Below are positions 10,901 to 17,875 of a stretch of DNA of 32,964 bases, one piece after another. The notes beneath the pieces are model-generated. The model was given only the letters and a program-made list of their open reading frames with translations, did not search any database and was not told where the DNA came from. This DNA is from Zavarzinella formosa DSM 19928. Its GTDB lineage: Bacteria > Planctomycetota > Planctomycetia > Gemmatales > Gemmataceae. How positions within the stretch are numbered: the first letter of the stretch is position 1; every line of letters starts with the position of its first letter. The stretch is from contig NZ_JH636439.1 in NCBI RefSeq assembly GCF_000255705.1, positions 83,293-116,256 of the forward strand. Reading direction: 5' to 3'. The position numbers and the translations under genes were made by a program.

Positions 10901-12848
10901 TTCGGACAATCGAGTCAGTCCGGAATTCAGGCGGCGGATTCACGGGAACCAACTGCCTGGGTTCAAACGTCGCCTTGAGCGCGAACTGTTCCCCTCGCTT
11001 GATCGTGAACTGCTTCACCTTGAACGACAGGTCGGCTCCCGCGTCGGTCACGTCCAGCTCATACTCGCCGCTGGCCTTGCGAGTGGCTTTCATGTTGTAA
11101 ATTCGCTTCGTGTTGGTGTCTTCAAGAGTCACCGTGCCTTTGCTGACTGAGAATTTAAAATCGGGATCGTCGGTGTTGACGACGAAGTCCCCCTCCGGCG
11201 TCGCGATGCGGATGATGCCGTCCATTCCGCCCGCCAGGACGACCAAGCCGCCCAGAAAGAGCAATCCCATCAGGAGCAACGGTTTCTTGCTCCGGCGGCG
11301 CGGCGCTGAACCTGCGGCCGAATTGGTCTTGTTGCCGCCTTCTTGAACGGATGTCGTTCCTTTCTTCGCCGAAACGAAGCTCACAACCTCCGTCTGGTCT
11401 GTAATCGCCTGTTGCCGCTTCAACTCGTCCTCGATCTTTTTCAACGCCGCAATCACGACGCCGGCCGATGCGACGCGCTTGGCGGAGTCCTTCTCCAGCA
11501 ATTTCATCACCAAGTCGGACAGCTCTTGCGGCAGTTCAAAATTGACCATGACCGGGGGGGACGGATCATGCATGGCGACTTCCATGAGCGTGGACACGAT
11601 GTCCTCGCCGTGGAATGGTTGCCGTCCGGTGCTCATGCGATAGAGGACGACGCCAAGGCTGAAGAGATCACAGCGTGCGTCGACGGCGGCGCCTCGCGCC
11701 TGCTCCGGGGACATGTAGGCGGGGGTGCCGATGATGGCGCCCTGTTGAGTCAGGCCGGACTCCTGCGCGGCCAGGCGGGCGAGGCCAAAATCGAGGATCT
11801 TGACGCGATTCCGGGGCGACTCCAGCCAGATATTGGCTGGCTTGATGTCGCGATGAACCAGCCCGATCGCATGAGCGGCCGCCAGGCCTTCGGCGGTTTC
11901 GCGGCCGATGCGCAACACCTCGGACAGCGGAAGCGCCGGTTCTCGTTTGAGGCGATCGTCGAGCGGTTCGCCTTTGAGCAGCGGCATGACGATATACGGG
12001 GCGCCGCGGTCTTCGCCGACCTGGTGAATGGCCACGATGTGATCGTGCTCCAGGGCGGCGGCGGTGCGCGCCTCGCGAAGAAATCTCTGTTGCGACGACT
12101 TGCTCTGTGCCAATTGAGGAAGCATTGCCTTGATCGCCACCTTGCGGTTGAGCGCGGGATCTTCCCCCAGAAAGACGACGCCCATGCCGCCATGACCGAG
12201 AATCTTGAGTATTCGATATCCGCCAAGCCTGCCAAGTTCGTCATCGGCTTGCGGCGGGGCCAAGAAATCGCTGAGACTGGAATCATGGCTGGAATCAGGC
12301 TCTAACCCCAGTGTGACGTCCGGTTTGCTCAACGACGGGTTCGTCGCAGAAACGGACGCGTCTGGTCCGAATTGCGCCGCGAATCGTTCGCTCGGAGTCT
12401 CGGTGGCTTCTCCTCGCCAGACTGGTTGCGATTCCGGACCGCCCGCAGGCGCCCGAACGGGAACAGTCATTATCGCGCCGCAACCGGGGCACTTGACCAT
12501 CTTGTCTGCCGATGCTTCCTTGACGGTCAGATTCCTTTTGCAGGACGAACAGTTCAAGGTGAACATGCGAACCTCTGGCTTCTTGAGGGCACCTGTCGGC
12601 ATGATGTTTTCCAATTTGCGGATCAGTTCAGCGACCAGCGGATGCGCCGATGCGGGCATGCCGAGCGTGTTTCGGCCAGCCATGGCGTCGGACAGGGTAT
12701 CATGGGCGGGCAACAACGCGATCAGCCGCTCCAGGCACGGCCGGCATTCCTGGACGTGTTGCTCCAGTTCGACAGCCTCGCTCTCGGGCAACCCGCTCAG
12801 GCACAGCCGTTCGAGATCGTCCAAAGGCGGGCAAGTGGCAAGCGACAT
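7989..12848 (-). CDS. Giant membrane Ser/Thr protein kinase with WD40 propeller, DUF1080-like domain and leucine-rich repeats
   Basis: This 1619-residue protein starts at the ATG at 12848; a longer frame from a GTG overlaps the sigma gene and is unlikely. An N-terminal cysteine pair (CRPC, residues 35-38) in an anti-sigma-like segment is followed by a CxxC zinc ribbon (100-123). The kinase domain covers about 211-476, with glycine loop GHGGMG, VAIK (K240), HRDIKPAN (D334), DFG (353-355) and APE-like MSPEQ. One membrane helix lies at 523-541, so the kinase is cytoplasmic and the rest outside. Then come seven WD40 repeats (about 648-934), a segment resembling DUF1080 (940-1145), and two leucine-rich arrays built on DLSPLKGM units, each introduced by a copy of the AMKxEQQVEAVRAELMKR module. 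The sigma factor gene lies directly upstream, a common planctomycete pairing. The ligand is unknown. Confidence 0.93.
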   Translation of the reverse strand: MSLATCPPLDDLERLCLSGLPESEAVELEQHVQECRPCLERLIALLPAHDTLSDAMAGRNTLGMPASAHPLVAELIRKLENIMPTGALKKPEVRMFTLNCSSCKRNLTVKEASADKMVKCPGCGAIMTVPVRAPAGGPESQPVWRGEATETPSERFAAQFGPDASVSATNPSLSKPDVTLGLEPDSSHDSSLSDFLAPPQADDELGRLGGYRILKILGHGGMGVVFLGEDPALNRKVAIKAMLPQLAQSKSSQQRFLREARTAAALEHDHIVAIHQVGEDRGAPYIVMPLLKGEPLDDRLKREPALPLSEVLRIGRETAEGLAAAHAIGLVHRDIKPANIWLESPRNRVKILDFGLARLAAQESGLTQQGAIIGTPAYMSPEQARGAAVDARCDLFSLGVVLYRMSTGRQPFHGEDIVSTLMEVAMHDPSPPVMVNFELPQELSDLVMKLLEKDSAKRVASAGVVIAALKKIEDELKRQQAITDQTEVVSFVSAKKGTTSVQEGGNKTNSAAGSAPRRRSKKPLLLMGLLFLGGLVVLAGGMDGIIRIATPEGDFVVNTDDPDFKFSVSKGTVTLEDTNTKRIYNMKATRKASGEYELDVTDAGADLSFKVKQFTIKRGEQFALKATFEPRQLVPVNPPPEFRTDSIVRKFQGHNDEVASVAMSGDGKYVVTGSKDSTAILWDAAGGKQIQTFKGHKGRVASVALSSDAKLVLTGSWDNTAILWEAATGEKLQTFQGTNKGVDCVALSGDGKHVVTTSGDQAILWETAGGKQIQTFPGHTAAVVNVALSGDGKLVLTGSFDNTAILWEAAGAKKLQTFKGHTAFVKSVALSGDGKFVVTGSNDLTAILWEAASGRKLQTFKGHTSGINCVALSGDGKLVFTGTNDKTAILWDAATGKKLHTLRGHTAQVYGVALSADGKHLVTGSKDGTAILWAFNAAPSQEPWEKLLATKDFSMWGKADGGQADAFKFVESETEPVLALRKVPKAAYLWSNRIMQSNHVRMDIKFPGKEAGHLQFAYMSPDGKSGLYFHLSQKGAVWVGPNPKMVQGLLERSVILPTGEKSLKGGAAILNPAGDWNQLDLVRVDDSVAVFINHRFVAAYTSIRRVRDGVDTDFGNVSFNLDCQNSEVWVRRVEVRDISALPEELIAAAPLPPLDPAWAKTVAAMKAEQQVEAVRAELMKRNPGFDGKAEYKLNKDGEVDRLEFFTDKVTDLSPVQALTKLQALECRGAAWGNRAPLADLSPLKDMKLRGLYCQNTSVSDLSPLKDMPLWSLNCGDTNVADLSSLKNLKELSWLDCGDTKVTDLSPLKGMSRMEFLKFYRTSVADLSPLQGMKLKELICGGTKVTDLSVLKGMPLKEIQIIPFPDRNIELIRSIPTLEKINGKDSKEFLKGEGASALPPLDPTWLQAIVAMKPEQQVEAVRAELMKRNPGFDGTMKEKIEGGSVTELRFLTDRVTDISPVRVLSGLRQLECNGTWPNKGQLADLSPLKGMNLTKMSCSATLVTDLSPLREMKLTVLWCPGTLVSDLGPLKGMPLNKLLIYNTKVSDLSPLKGMPMAELSCNETKLTDLSPLRGMPLKVLDWNFNAERDTEILRSIPTLEMINGKEAKEFLSSAKAAGLK
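8551..9344 (-). repeat. Pair of identical 56-bp direct repeats inside the kinase gene
   Basis: The segment 8551-8606 recurs without a visible mismatch at 9289-9344, 738 bp apart. It encodes the shared module that introduces each leucine-rich array (QQVEAVRAELMKRNPGFDG). The flanking leucine-rich DNA is much more diverged, so the perfect identity suggests gene conversion or a recent duplication. Recombination between the copies would delete one array in frame (738 = 3 x 246). Confidence 0.8.
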
Positions 12849-12928
12849 AGGCGCACCTTGAAAATGTTTGCCGAGACTTACGCCATCAGTACGAACGACC
12901 GAGAGGGAACCTGTCTGCAAAATGGAAA

Positions 12929-13486
12929 TTATTCGACAAGGCCCGCCAACTCTTGCCGTAACCGGCGCAGGATACGGCACTTGGCGAGATAGACGGCGTT
13001 CTCGGTAATGCCCAATTCACTCGCGACATCGGCGGCGGACCGGCCTTGGGCGACGAATTCCCAACACGCTTTCCACGTCGTCGGAGCGAAGTCGGCTTGC
13101 ATGAGCTGCAAGGCGCGAGCGGTCAGTTCGTGGCGGTATTCTCTTTCCCAGAATGAATCCGCCCCGTCGGCCGCCGCGGGGTCTTCGTCCATCGGGACAT
13201 TGACCACGAGAGCTTCGCGGCGCTTGCGATCACGCAATTTGTTGAGCGTAATCGTGCGGAGCCAGCCGCGAAAATGACCTTGCCGGTCGTAGTGGAATTG
13301 CGGAAGGATTTGCACTAGGACCGTGAGAACTTCCTGCACGAGATCGGCGGCGTCGTGCTCCGTCATGCCCGCGCGTCGCGCCCAAGAGAACAGCAGCGGC
13401 GTATAGAGATGCACCAGCCTTCGCCAGGCCGCCTCATCCGGCGAATGACGTAAACGGTCCAACAGCGTGACCGGGGTCGTATGCAT
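12929..13486 (-). CDS. ECF-type RNA polymerase sigma factor
   Basis: This 185-residue protein starts at the ATG at 13486 (MHTTPVTLLDRL); an upstream in-frame extension is rejected because homology starts here. Region 2 includes WRRLVHLYTPLLFSWARR and the DAADLVQEVLTVLVQ segment that binds the polymerase clamp and the -10 element. GHFRGWLRTITLNKLRDR follows. Region 4 holds a helix-turn-helix (AADVASELGITENAVYLAKCR) that would read the -35 element. The stop lies 80 bp upstream of the kinase start on the same strand, so the two are probably co-transcribed; sigma-kinase pairs of this kind are frequent in planctomycetes. No separate anti-sigma gene is seen; the cysteine-bearing N-terminus of the kinase could play that role, which is inference. 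Confidence 0.92.
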   Translation of the reverse strand: MHTTPVTLLDRLRHSPDEAAWRRLVHLYTPLLFSWARRAGMTEHDAADLVQEVLTVLVQILPQFHYDRQGHFRGWLRTITLNKLRDRKRREALVVNVPMDEDPAAADGADSFWEREYRHELTARALQLMQADFAPTTWKACWEFVAQGRSAADVASELGITENAVYLAKCRILRRLRQELAGLVE

Positions 13487-13763
13487 GCAGTTCCGAAGAG
13501 TTGGTGGTTGTTGGAGTTCGAGGCGCAGAACTGCCAAGCGATCGCACCTTGCCACCCGATCTTCTTTCTATCCGCACCGAACGGACGAGACCACGAAAGG
13601 CCTCTTCCTTGCCTTGTTTTTTCCCAAGCCGACAAATGCGACTGGAGTAATGCCGATTTGCCGAGGTGTTCGCGTAACACTCCTGGGAGACTCATGTCAA
13701 CTCCGGAGGGAATTCGATGTGGGGAGTTCGGGGTTTCTGCCGGTTGTGCCGGACGATCTCTTT
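13487..13763. other. Intergenic region upstream of the sigma-kinase pair
   Basis: No convincing gene is present; overlapping ORFs on both strands lack family features or proper starts. It should contain the promoter of the minus-strand sigma-kinase unit, but I cannot pick out a reliable -10/-35 pair. Confidence 0.5.
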
Positions 13764-13837
13764 TAGAGAGTTCGGAAACAATGATAAAAACCCCCATTGT
13801 TTTCACGGGTGTTCATCATTGTTTCCGAACGCTCTTA
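13764..13837. repeat. 74-bp TA-flanked inverted-repeat mini-element (MITE-like), IS630-type ends
   Basis: The left arm reads TAgagagttcggaaacaatg and the right arm, reverse-complemented, reads TAagagcgttcggaaacaat; both continue into matching bases, giving arms of about 25 bp around a short centre. Ends share GTTCGGAAAC with the right end of the IS630 remnant at 7878. The structure fits a non-autonomous element moved by an IS630-type transposase; as RNA it would form a hairpin. It lies just 3' of the XRE gene and could also act as its terminator. Confidence 0.6.
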
Positions 13838-13844
13838 ATTGATG

Positions 13845-14081
13845 TCAGGTGTTGGGCGGCTCGCCCAAAAGATTGGCCACGGGAACTCGCAACGCCCTGG
13901 CGATGCGCCGCAGGCTCAGCAACGCAACGTTACGCTCACCTCGTTCGACCGAGCCGATGAACGTCCGATGCAGATCGGCGACTTCAGCCAGGCCCGCCTG
14001 GGTCATCTTGAGTTCCAGCCGCCGTTCACGGATACGAAACCCCACTTGTTCGAGAAAAAGGCGGTCGTCGCGGTTTGTCAT
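13845..14081 (-). CDS. XRE/HTH_3-family transcriptional regulator
   Basis: This 78-residue protein is little more than one Cro/CI-type helix-turn-helix. The fold runs from VGFRIRERRLELKMTQAGLAE through the recognition helix HRTFIGSVERGERN to LLSLRRIARALRVPVANLL, near-consensus for HTH_3. It starts at the ATG at 14081 and is divergent from the lipoprotein gene at 14191, with 109 bp between them that could hold a shared operator. No ligand or dimerisation domain is attached. The target genes are unknown; the divergent neighbour is the natural candidate. Confidence 0.9.
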   Translation of the reverse strand: MTNRDDRLFLEQVGFRIRERRLELKMTQAGLAEVADLHRTFIGSVERGERNVALLSLRRIARALRVPVANLLGEPPNT

Positions 14082-14190
14082 TGACGGCGATGATGCCGCC
14101 AGAGAAGATGTGTTTAAGTATCTTTTTGTCGATTCGCTTTTTCAGCCGGCCAACGATTCATCCGGCCTTTTCTGAACGGAGACGAGTTCC

Positions 14191-15180
14191 ATGCGAGCAA
14201 ACGTGGCACCCCCCGCAGCCAGACGCCTGTTACGCGGCTTGGCGCCGGCCGTTCTCATCGTCCTGCTGACGCTCAGTTGTGATTTGGCAAACCGAAAGGC
14301 TTCGATCCACGCCGACCCGGACCGTGTGGAGGCTTGCTGGAAACAACTGGTCGACCAGATCCGGATTGCTTCCTTAAAAACAGGCTACGCGGAACCGAAT
14401 TCCGATTCCGGCCTCGTGCGCGTCAAGAAAACCGCCGCCGCGTTTCGGGATCTGGCCGACAGAATCGGGGAAATTCCGCTGGATGGCGTTGATCCTGATT
14501 TGGTCGCCTTGGTGGGTCGGTTCATCCAGATTCTTCGGGCTGACTGTCTTCTGTTTGAGAAAATGACACGGTTGCTGGAGGAGTTGGAAACGCTGAGGCC
14601 GGGGGAGAATCAGGTCAGCCCCGCGGCTTCCAACGACAAAGATGTCCAAGACAAGGCAAGACGGCTGGAGTCGAAATTTGAAGACATCTCTGAGAAGATG
14701 AATGCGTCAATGGCGATTAGCAAGCAGTTTGATTTCGATGCGGATTCCCTGCGGCGATCGCTGACGGCCAAATACGGGCGATCATTTGCTTCCCTGGCCG
14801 CTCAGGTCATTTCCGGACGGAACATTTATGACCGCGCGGAACTCGCCGCACTACGGAACACATGGGAGGACAGGGCCGGGGCATGGGGCCGAATGTTGCT
14901 GAAGGAAACCCATCCGACGGGACAGTTTCATGCCGCCTCACTGACCAGGTTTGACGTGAGTGAGAACCGCGAGAGGGTCGTCGTCGTCATCCGCTGCGGT
15001 TGGGCGGCCGTGTTGTCGGGTTCCAATCACATCACGCTGTTTCGGGCCGTCATCGACAAACAAAAGGGGCTGCTGGAACTCTCGGTTTCCTCGGACACAT
15101 CGCCCAACCCGATCTCTCCCTCCGGCTTGGAGGCCGCCCGGACGAAGTTACGCGACGAAATCCGAATGTTGTCCCAATGA
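14191..15180 (+). CDS. Hypothetical lipoprotein
   Basis: This is a 329-residue protein from the ATG at 14191, preceded by a GGAG-containing stretch. The N-terminus has an Arg-rich n-region, a hydrophobic helix (APAVLIVLLTLSC) and a lipobox-like LTLSC with Cys30, so export and lipidation are likely. The mature part is mostly helical and charged, with a coiled-coil-like central section (about 130-190, including KARRLESKFEDISEKM) and a beta-rich C-terminal section (RERVVVVIRCGWAAVL). I recognise no family. It is divergently arranged with the small XRE regulator, which may control it. Confidence 0.75.
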   Translation: MRANVAPPAARRLLRGLAPAVLIVLLTLSCDLANRKASIHADPDRVEACWKQLVDQIRIASLKTGYAEPNSDSGLVRVKKTAAAFRDLADRIGEIPLDGVDPDLVALVGRFIQILRADCLLFEKMTRLLEELETLRPGENQVSPAASNDKDVQDKARRLESKFEDISEKMNASMAISKQFDFDADSLRRSLTAKYGRSFASLAAQVISGRNIYDRAELAALRNTWEDRAGAWGRMLLKETHPTGQFHAASLTRFDVSENRERVVVVIRCGWAAVLSGSNHITLFRAVIDKQKGLLELSVSSDTSPNPISPSGLEAARTKLRDEIRMLSQ

Positions 15181-15315
15181 GGGAATTTCAGGCGGCCTGC
15201 ATCTCGGACCCGCCTCATCCCGCTTTCCAAGTTTGGTTTCTACCTTGGCGCGACAGTCTGTTGATCCGTTGATCAGTCGGGCGAATTGATCAATCATTCG
15301 GCGGAGACTCGCGAC

Positions 15316-15931
15316 ATGTCTGTCCGCTTCCATGATGATACCCTTCAAGGCACCCTGGCGGCGAAGCCCGAAGTGATTTCTGTCGCCTGCGGACGGTTGC
15401 CTTCGGAAAGGCGGGCGACGATGGAACGGTCTCGTAACGCCGAAACCGCGAGCGACATGAACTTCGTGCCAACGTCCGTTTATGGTACGAACGAGTTCGC
15501 AAGGCTGTTCAAGTCGGACGGGACGGCGGGACAGGAAAGTGGCCGGCCCTTGGTTCGCTCCCAGCGGCCGGTACGAAGTGGTCGAAGGGACAATCCAAAG
15601 GGCAGACGGAACGGAAATGTCAGCGAACACCACTCAGTGGCTGGCGGTGCCCGAGCAACCCGACGGGTTGAGCAGTTGGAGCGGTTGGGCTCAGGTATCC
15701 GGTCTCACCTTCGTCACGATGTTGCAACGGGCGTTCGTCCCAGGTGAAAACATGGATGAGGAAGAACTGATTGTCACTGGATGGAAGCCCGCCCGGATTC
15801 TCGTGACAAACGCCAGTTTGCCAGACAACCGGATCGTGTTTACCGGCAACGGCAATTACCCCAAAGCCCAAGAGGAGCCTGCTTTCATCCCAAACTCCAC
15901 GAATTCCGACAAGACTGAAAATTACCAATAA
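15316..15931 (+). pseudogene. Hypothetical gene, probably frameshifted (alternatively a shorter intact gene at 15482-15931 or 15617-15931)
   Basis: Two overlapping plus-strand frames look complementary. The frame from about 15316 reads sensibly as far as VYGTNEFARLFKSDGTAG near 15530; the frame from the ATG at 15482 becomes protein-like from about 15555 (WFAPSGRYEVVEGTIQ) and continues through QWLAVPEQPDGLSSW and ELIVTGWKPARIL to a TAA at 15929-15931. A single shift near 15530-15550 would join them into one protein of about 200 residues. If there is no shift, the intact gene could begin at 15482 or at the internal ATG 15617. No known domain is recognised. A hairpin follows the stop by 45 bp, supporting plus-strand transcription. 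Confidence 0.4.
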
Positions 15932-15976
15932 ACCCAAGTAATTACTGGTGTGTAACTTATCGCCGGACAATGCAAT

Positions 15977-16022
15977 CAAGTAATAAGGTGCGCTGGCTTC
16001 CGCGAGCGCACCTTATTCCTTG
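15977..16022 (+). terminator. Strong hairpin, probable terminator
   Basis: Arms of 18 bp (15977-15994 and 16005-16022) match at 17 positions (caagtaataaggtgcgct against its complement) around a 10-base loop. It lies 45 bp after the stop of the hypothetical plus-strand gene. There is no clear T tract, so factor-independent termination is uncertain; it could also be a small dispersed repeat. The rest of the gap up to 16238 shows nothing recognisable. Confidence 0.5.
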
Positions 16023-16238
16023 ATGGAGTTGTTTGGCAATTTTTCATGTCCATCCAGACAAAATCGAGCTAATGAAGGTTAGATCGACCCGCACGAAATA
16101 TGACACTGGAACGGCGTCGGAAAAGCTTATTTTTTGCAAGGAGTTTTGCGTTTTGGACACTCTGCTGGAACGGCCGGAATTAGCTCTTTTTCCACTGTAT
16201 TGACCCAATTTCGGCACTTTTCAGCACATAGCCATTGG

Positions 16239-17045
16239 CTAGATCTTCACGAACACAGGCTCGCCAGCCTGTGCCAGCGGGTAATGTTCACAAGGTTCGG
16301 GCGGGAGGTATTTGAGCCGGATGTGTGGGACCAACGTGCCGTCGGTGCCGTTGTACGACAGATAGACGGGGGCGGGCGAAGAACGCGTCCAGCCGGTCAG
16401 AAGGCTGACGGCAATGCCGACTGCGGTGGAGGCGAGAACGCCATTCGGCCAAACCACCTGCGGCTTGCCGCCCGCCGCGCCGTAATTTGCGACTTCTCGA
16501 CCAATTTTCTCATCGGTCAAGAACCCCATGCAGAACATGCAAGGCAGGCCTGGCATCGACAGAATAACCTGGCCGCTCATTCCCGGAGGCTCCTCACCGC
16601 CCGGGTGAACATCCATGCCGATGTCGATGTAAGGAATGAGAAGACGCCTACAGCAGGCTTCGATCTGCTGACGCTCGCCGAACGAATCGACACATCCCAT
16701 GACGAGCGTGCAGCCATTCAGGGCTTTTTCCCGATCCTGCCACCGGCAGGGATGGATTTCGACATTAGCACGAGGGTTGATCTCGTGAATCCGTCGGCGT
16801 GCGGCTTCGACTTTCAGTGTCCCGGCTTCGACGTCAGCCTCGGCGAGAGTCATGGTTCGGTTCAGGTTCGACTCGTCGCCACGGTCATGGTCATACAACA
16901 AAAAATTCTGAACGCCGAGATGGGCGAGTTGCGGGGCGATATGCGAACCGCCACCTCCCAAACCGTTCACCGCCACCCGAGCCGTTTCGATGGCGAGCTG
17001 ACCGGCCATGCCTAAAAATCCCTGTCGGGAATATCTTTCGCTCAT
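16239..17045 (-). CDS. E1-like / ThiF-family adenylyltransferase of a ubiquitin-like system
   Basis: This 268-residue protein starts at the ATG at 17045 and is the last gene of the four-gene Ubl operon, 24 bp after the JAMM gene. The ThiF/E1 Rossmann fold is clear: nucleotide loop GLGGGGS (28-34), YDHDRGDESNLNR with the family's NLNR arginine (R63), and MGCVDSFGERQQI (116-128), the usual segment closing the adenylate site. A CMFC pair (169-172) may bind zinc or supply the thioester cysteine; I cannot tell which. There is no separate catalytic-cysteine or ubiquitin-fold domain as in eukaryotic E1. By family knowledge it would adenylate the Ubl C-terminus and pass it to the E2-like protein. An alternative is sulfur-carrier activation as in ThiF/MoeB, but the E2-like gene argues for conjugation. 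Confidence 0.9.
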   Translation of the reverse strand: MSERYSRQGFLGMAGQLAIETARVAVNGLGGGGSHIAPQLAHLGVQNFLLYDHDRGDESNLNRTMTLAEADVEAGTLKVEAARRRIHEINPRANVEIHPCRWQDREKALNGCTLVMGCVDSFGERQQIEACCRRLLIPYIDIGMDVHPGGEEPPGMSGQVILSMPGLPCMFCMGFLTDEKIGREVANYGAAGGKPQVVWPNGVLASTAVGIAVSLLTGWTRSSPAPVYLSYNGTDGTLVPHIRLKYLPPEPCEHYPLAQAGEPVFVKI

Positions 17046-17069
17046 TACCGCTCCAATGCTTGAAGATAC

Positions 17070-17543
17070 TCACCTGACAAGCGTGATTTGGGACGCGCGT
17101 TCGGGTCCGCGCGCACTGGGAAGCCAAACGTCCGCAATTGCGGAATCCGGGCTGAGAAGGAACAATCCGCTCGCCTGGTCGCGACCGACGGCGCGAAATG
17201 CGGGGATAAGGTTGGGCAATTCGTCGTCATCGGTTGGCGAAAACGACGGTCGGCCCGACCACTCGTGCATGTGTGTGTGAAAAACGCCGTCACCGGTGTC
17301 GAGCACGCCCTGCATCGCCGCTCGAATCGCATCGCCGTTGATCCTCGCTCCGACCGTGTGATCGACGACGTACTGTTCGTCAGGAACAGGCACGTATCGA
17401 GTCATGAGGATAACGGGAACCGAATCCGTCGCCAGTCGCCCATAAAGAAACCCAATGCGCTCCGCCGCATGCGCATGGGGCCGACGCAAGTCGGCGAGAA
17501 TCGCTTGATGCAAAGCTCGCGGCAGATGGATTGTTATGGGCAT
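17070..17543 (-). CDS. JAMM/MPN-family (Mov34/JAB) metallopeptidase, predicted Ubl-processing or deconjugating enzyme
   Basis: This 157-residue protein starts at the ATG at 17543, inside the 3' end of the E2-like gene (10-base overlap), which strongly suggests translational coupling. Zinc-site residues of the JAMM motif are visible: Glu29 in AERIGFLYGR, then HTHMHEWSGRPSFSPTD (89-105). The histidine pair can be read as H89/H91 or H91/H93, followed by Ser102 and Asp105, so spacing is slightly longer than the textbook H-x-H-x7-S-x2-D. Related enzymes cut after the di-glycine of ubiquitin-like proteins. Here it could trim the two residues after GG of the neighbouring Ubl or remove Ubl from targets. 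It has no extra domains. Confidence 0.88.
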   Translation of the reverse strand: MPITIHLPRALHQAILADLRRPHAHAAERIGFLYGRLATDSVPVILMTRYVPVPDEQYVVDHTVGARINGDAIRAAMQGVLDTGDGVFHTHMHEWSGRPSFSPTDDDELPNLIPAFRAVGRDQASGLFLLSPDSAIADVWLPSARGPERASQITLVR

Positions 17544-17875
17544 GTCAGCGCCCTCAGCAGACGGGCCACCATTTGCGTCAGGCTGACTTTTTCCTTCGCC
17601 TGCCACGAAAAAGCGTGCCACGTCCTGCCAAGAATGTGGATGCTTCCGTTCCAGTTTTTGTTCGCCGGAGTTTTCACCTGTTCGGAGAAGAACAACCGGT
17701 AGTCGTAGCCGCCTACGTGAGACGGGCAAAGGAGGAGTGTCAGCGGGGACGGTCCGCACCCGTCAGGGAGCGTGACGTCCGGTATTTGGAAATAGGTGAC
17801 ACCGGCCTCCTCGGCGCGTTCGGCACCCGGGAACGTGGCGGCCAGTTCCCGGATTTCTTCGTTGGAAAAGCTCAT
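17534..17875 (-). CDS. Prokaryotic E2-like (UBC-fold) protein, Prok-E2_E type
   Basis: This 113-residue protein starts at the ATG at 17875, overlapping the Ubl stop codon (ATGA). Features resemble the prokaryotic E2 family E: a beta segment FQIPDVTLPDGC (29-40), LTLLLCPSHVGGYDYRLFF (46-63) and the signature RTWHAFSWQ (84-92), ending with a C-terminal helix (TQMVARLLRALTCP). Cys50 is the most attractive active-site candidate; Cys40 and Cys112 are alternatives, and His87 may assist. By family knowledge an E2-like protein would receive the Ubl from the E1 as a thioester and pass it to a target lysine. The size fits a minimal UBC fold. Its place between Ubl and JAMM genes supports the call. Confidence 0.82.
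   Translation of the reverse strand: MSFSNEEIRELAATFPGAERAEEAGVTYFQIPDVTLPDGCGPSPLTLLLCPSHVGGYDYRLFFSEQVKTPANKNWNGSIHILGRTWHAFSWQAKEKVSLTQMVARLLRALTCP

Noticed and set aside
12849-12980. Longer kinase start at a GTG (12980)
   Set aside because: It would overlap the end of the sigma factor gene and add 44 residues without any domain; the ATG at 12848 begins the recognised cysteine-containing N-terminus.
16134-17702. Plus-strand ORFs of 293 and 204 codons opposite the E1 and JAMM genes
   Set aside because: They show no motifs, while the minus strand carries complete E1, JAMM and E2 signatures with proper overlaps.
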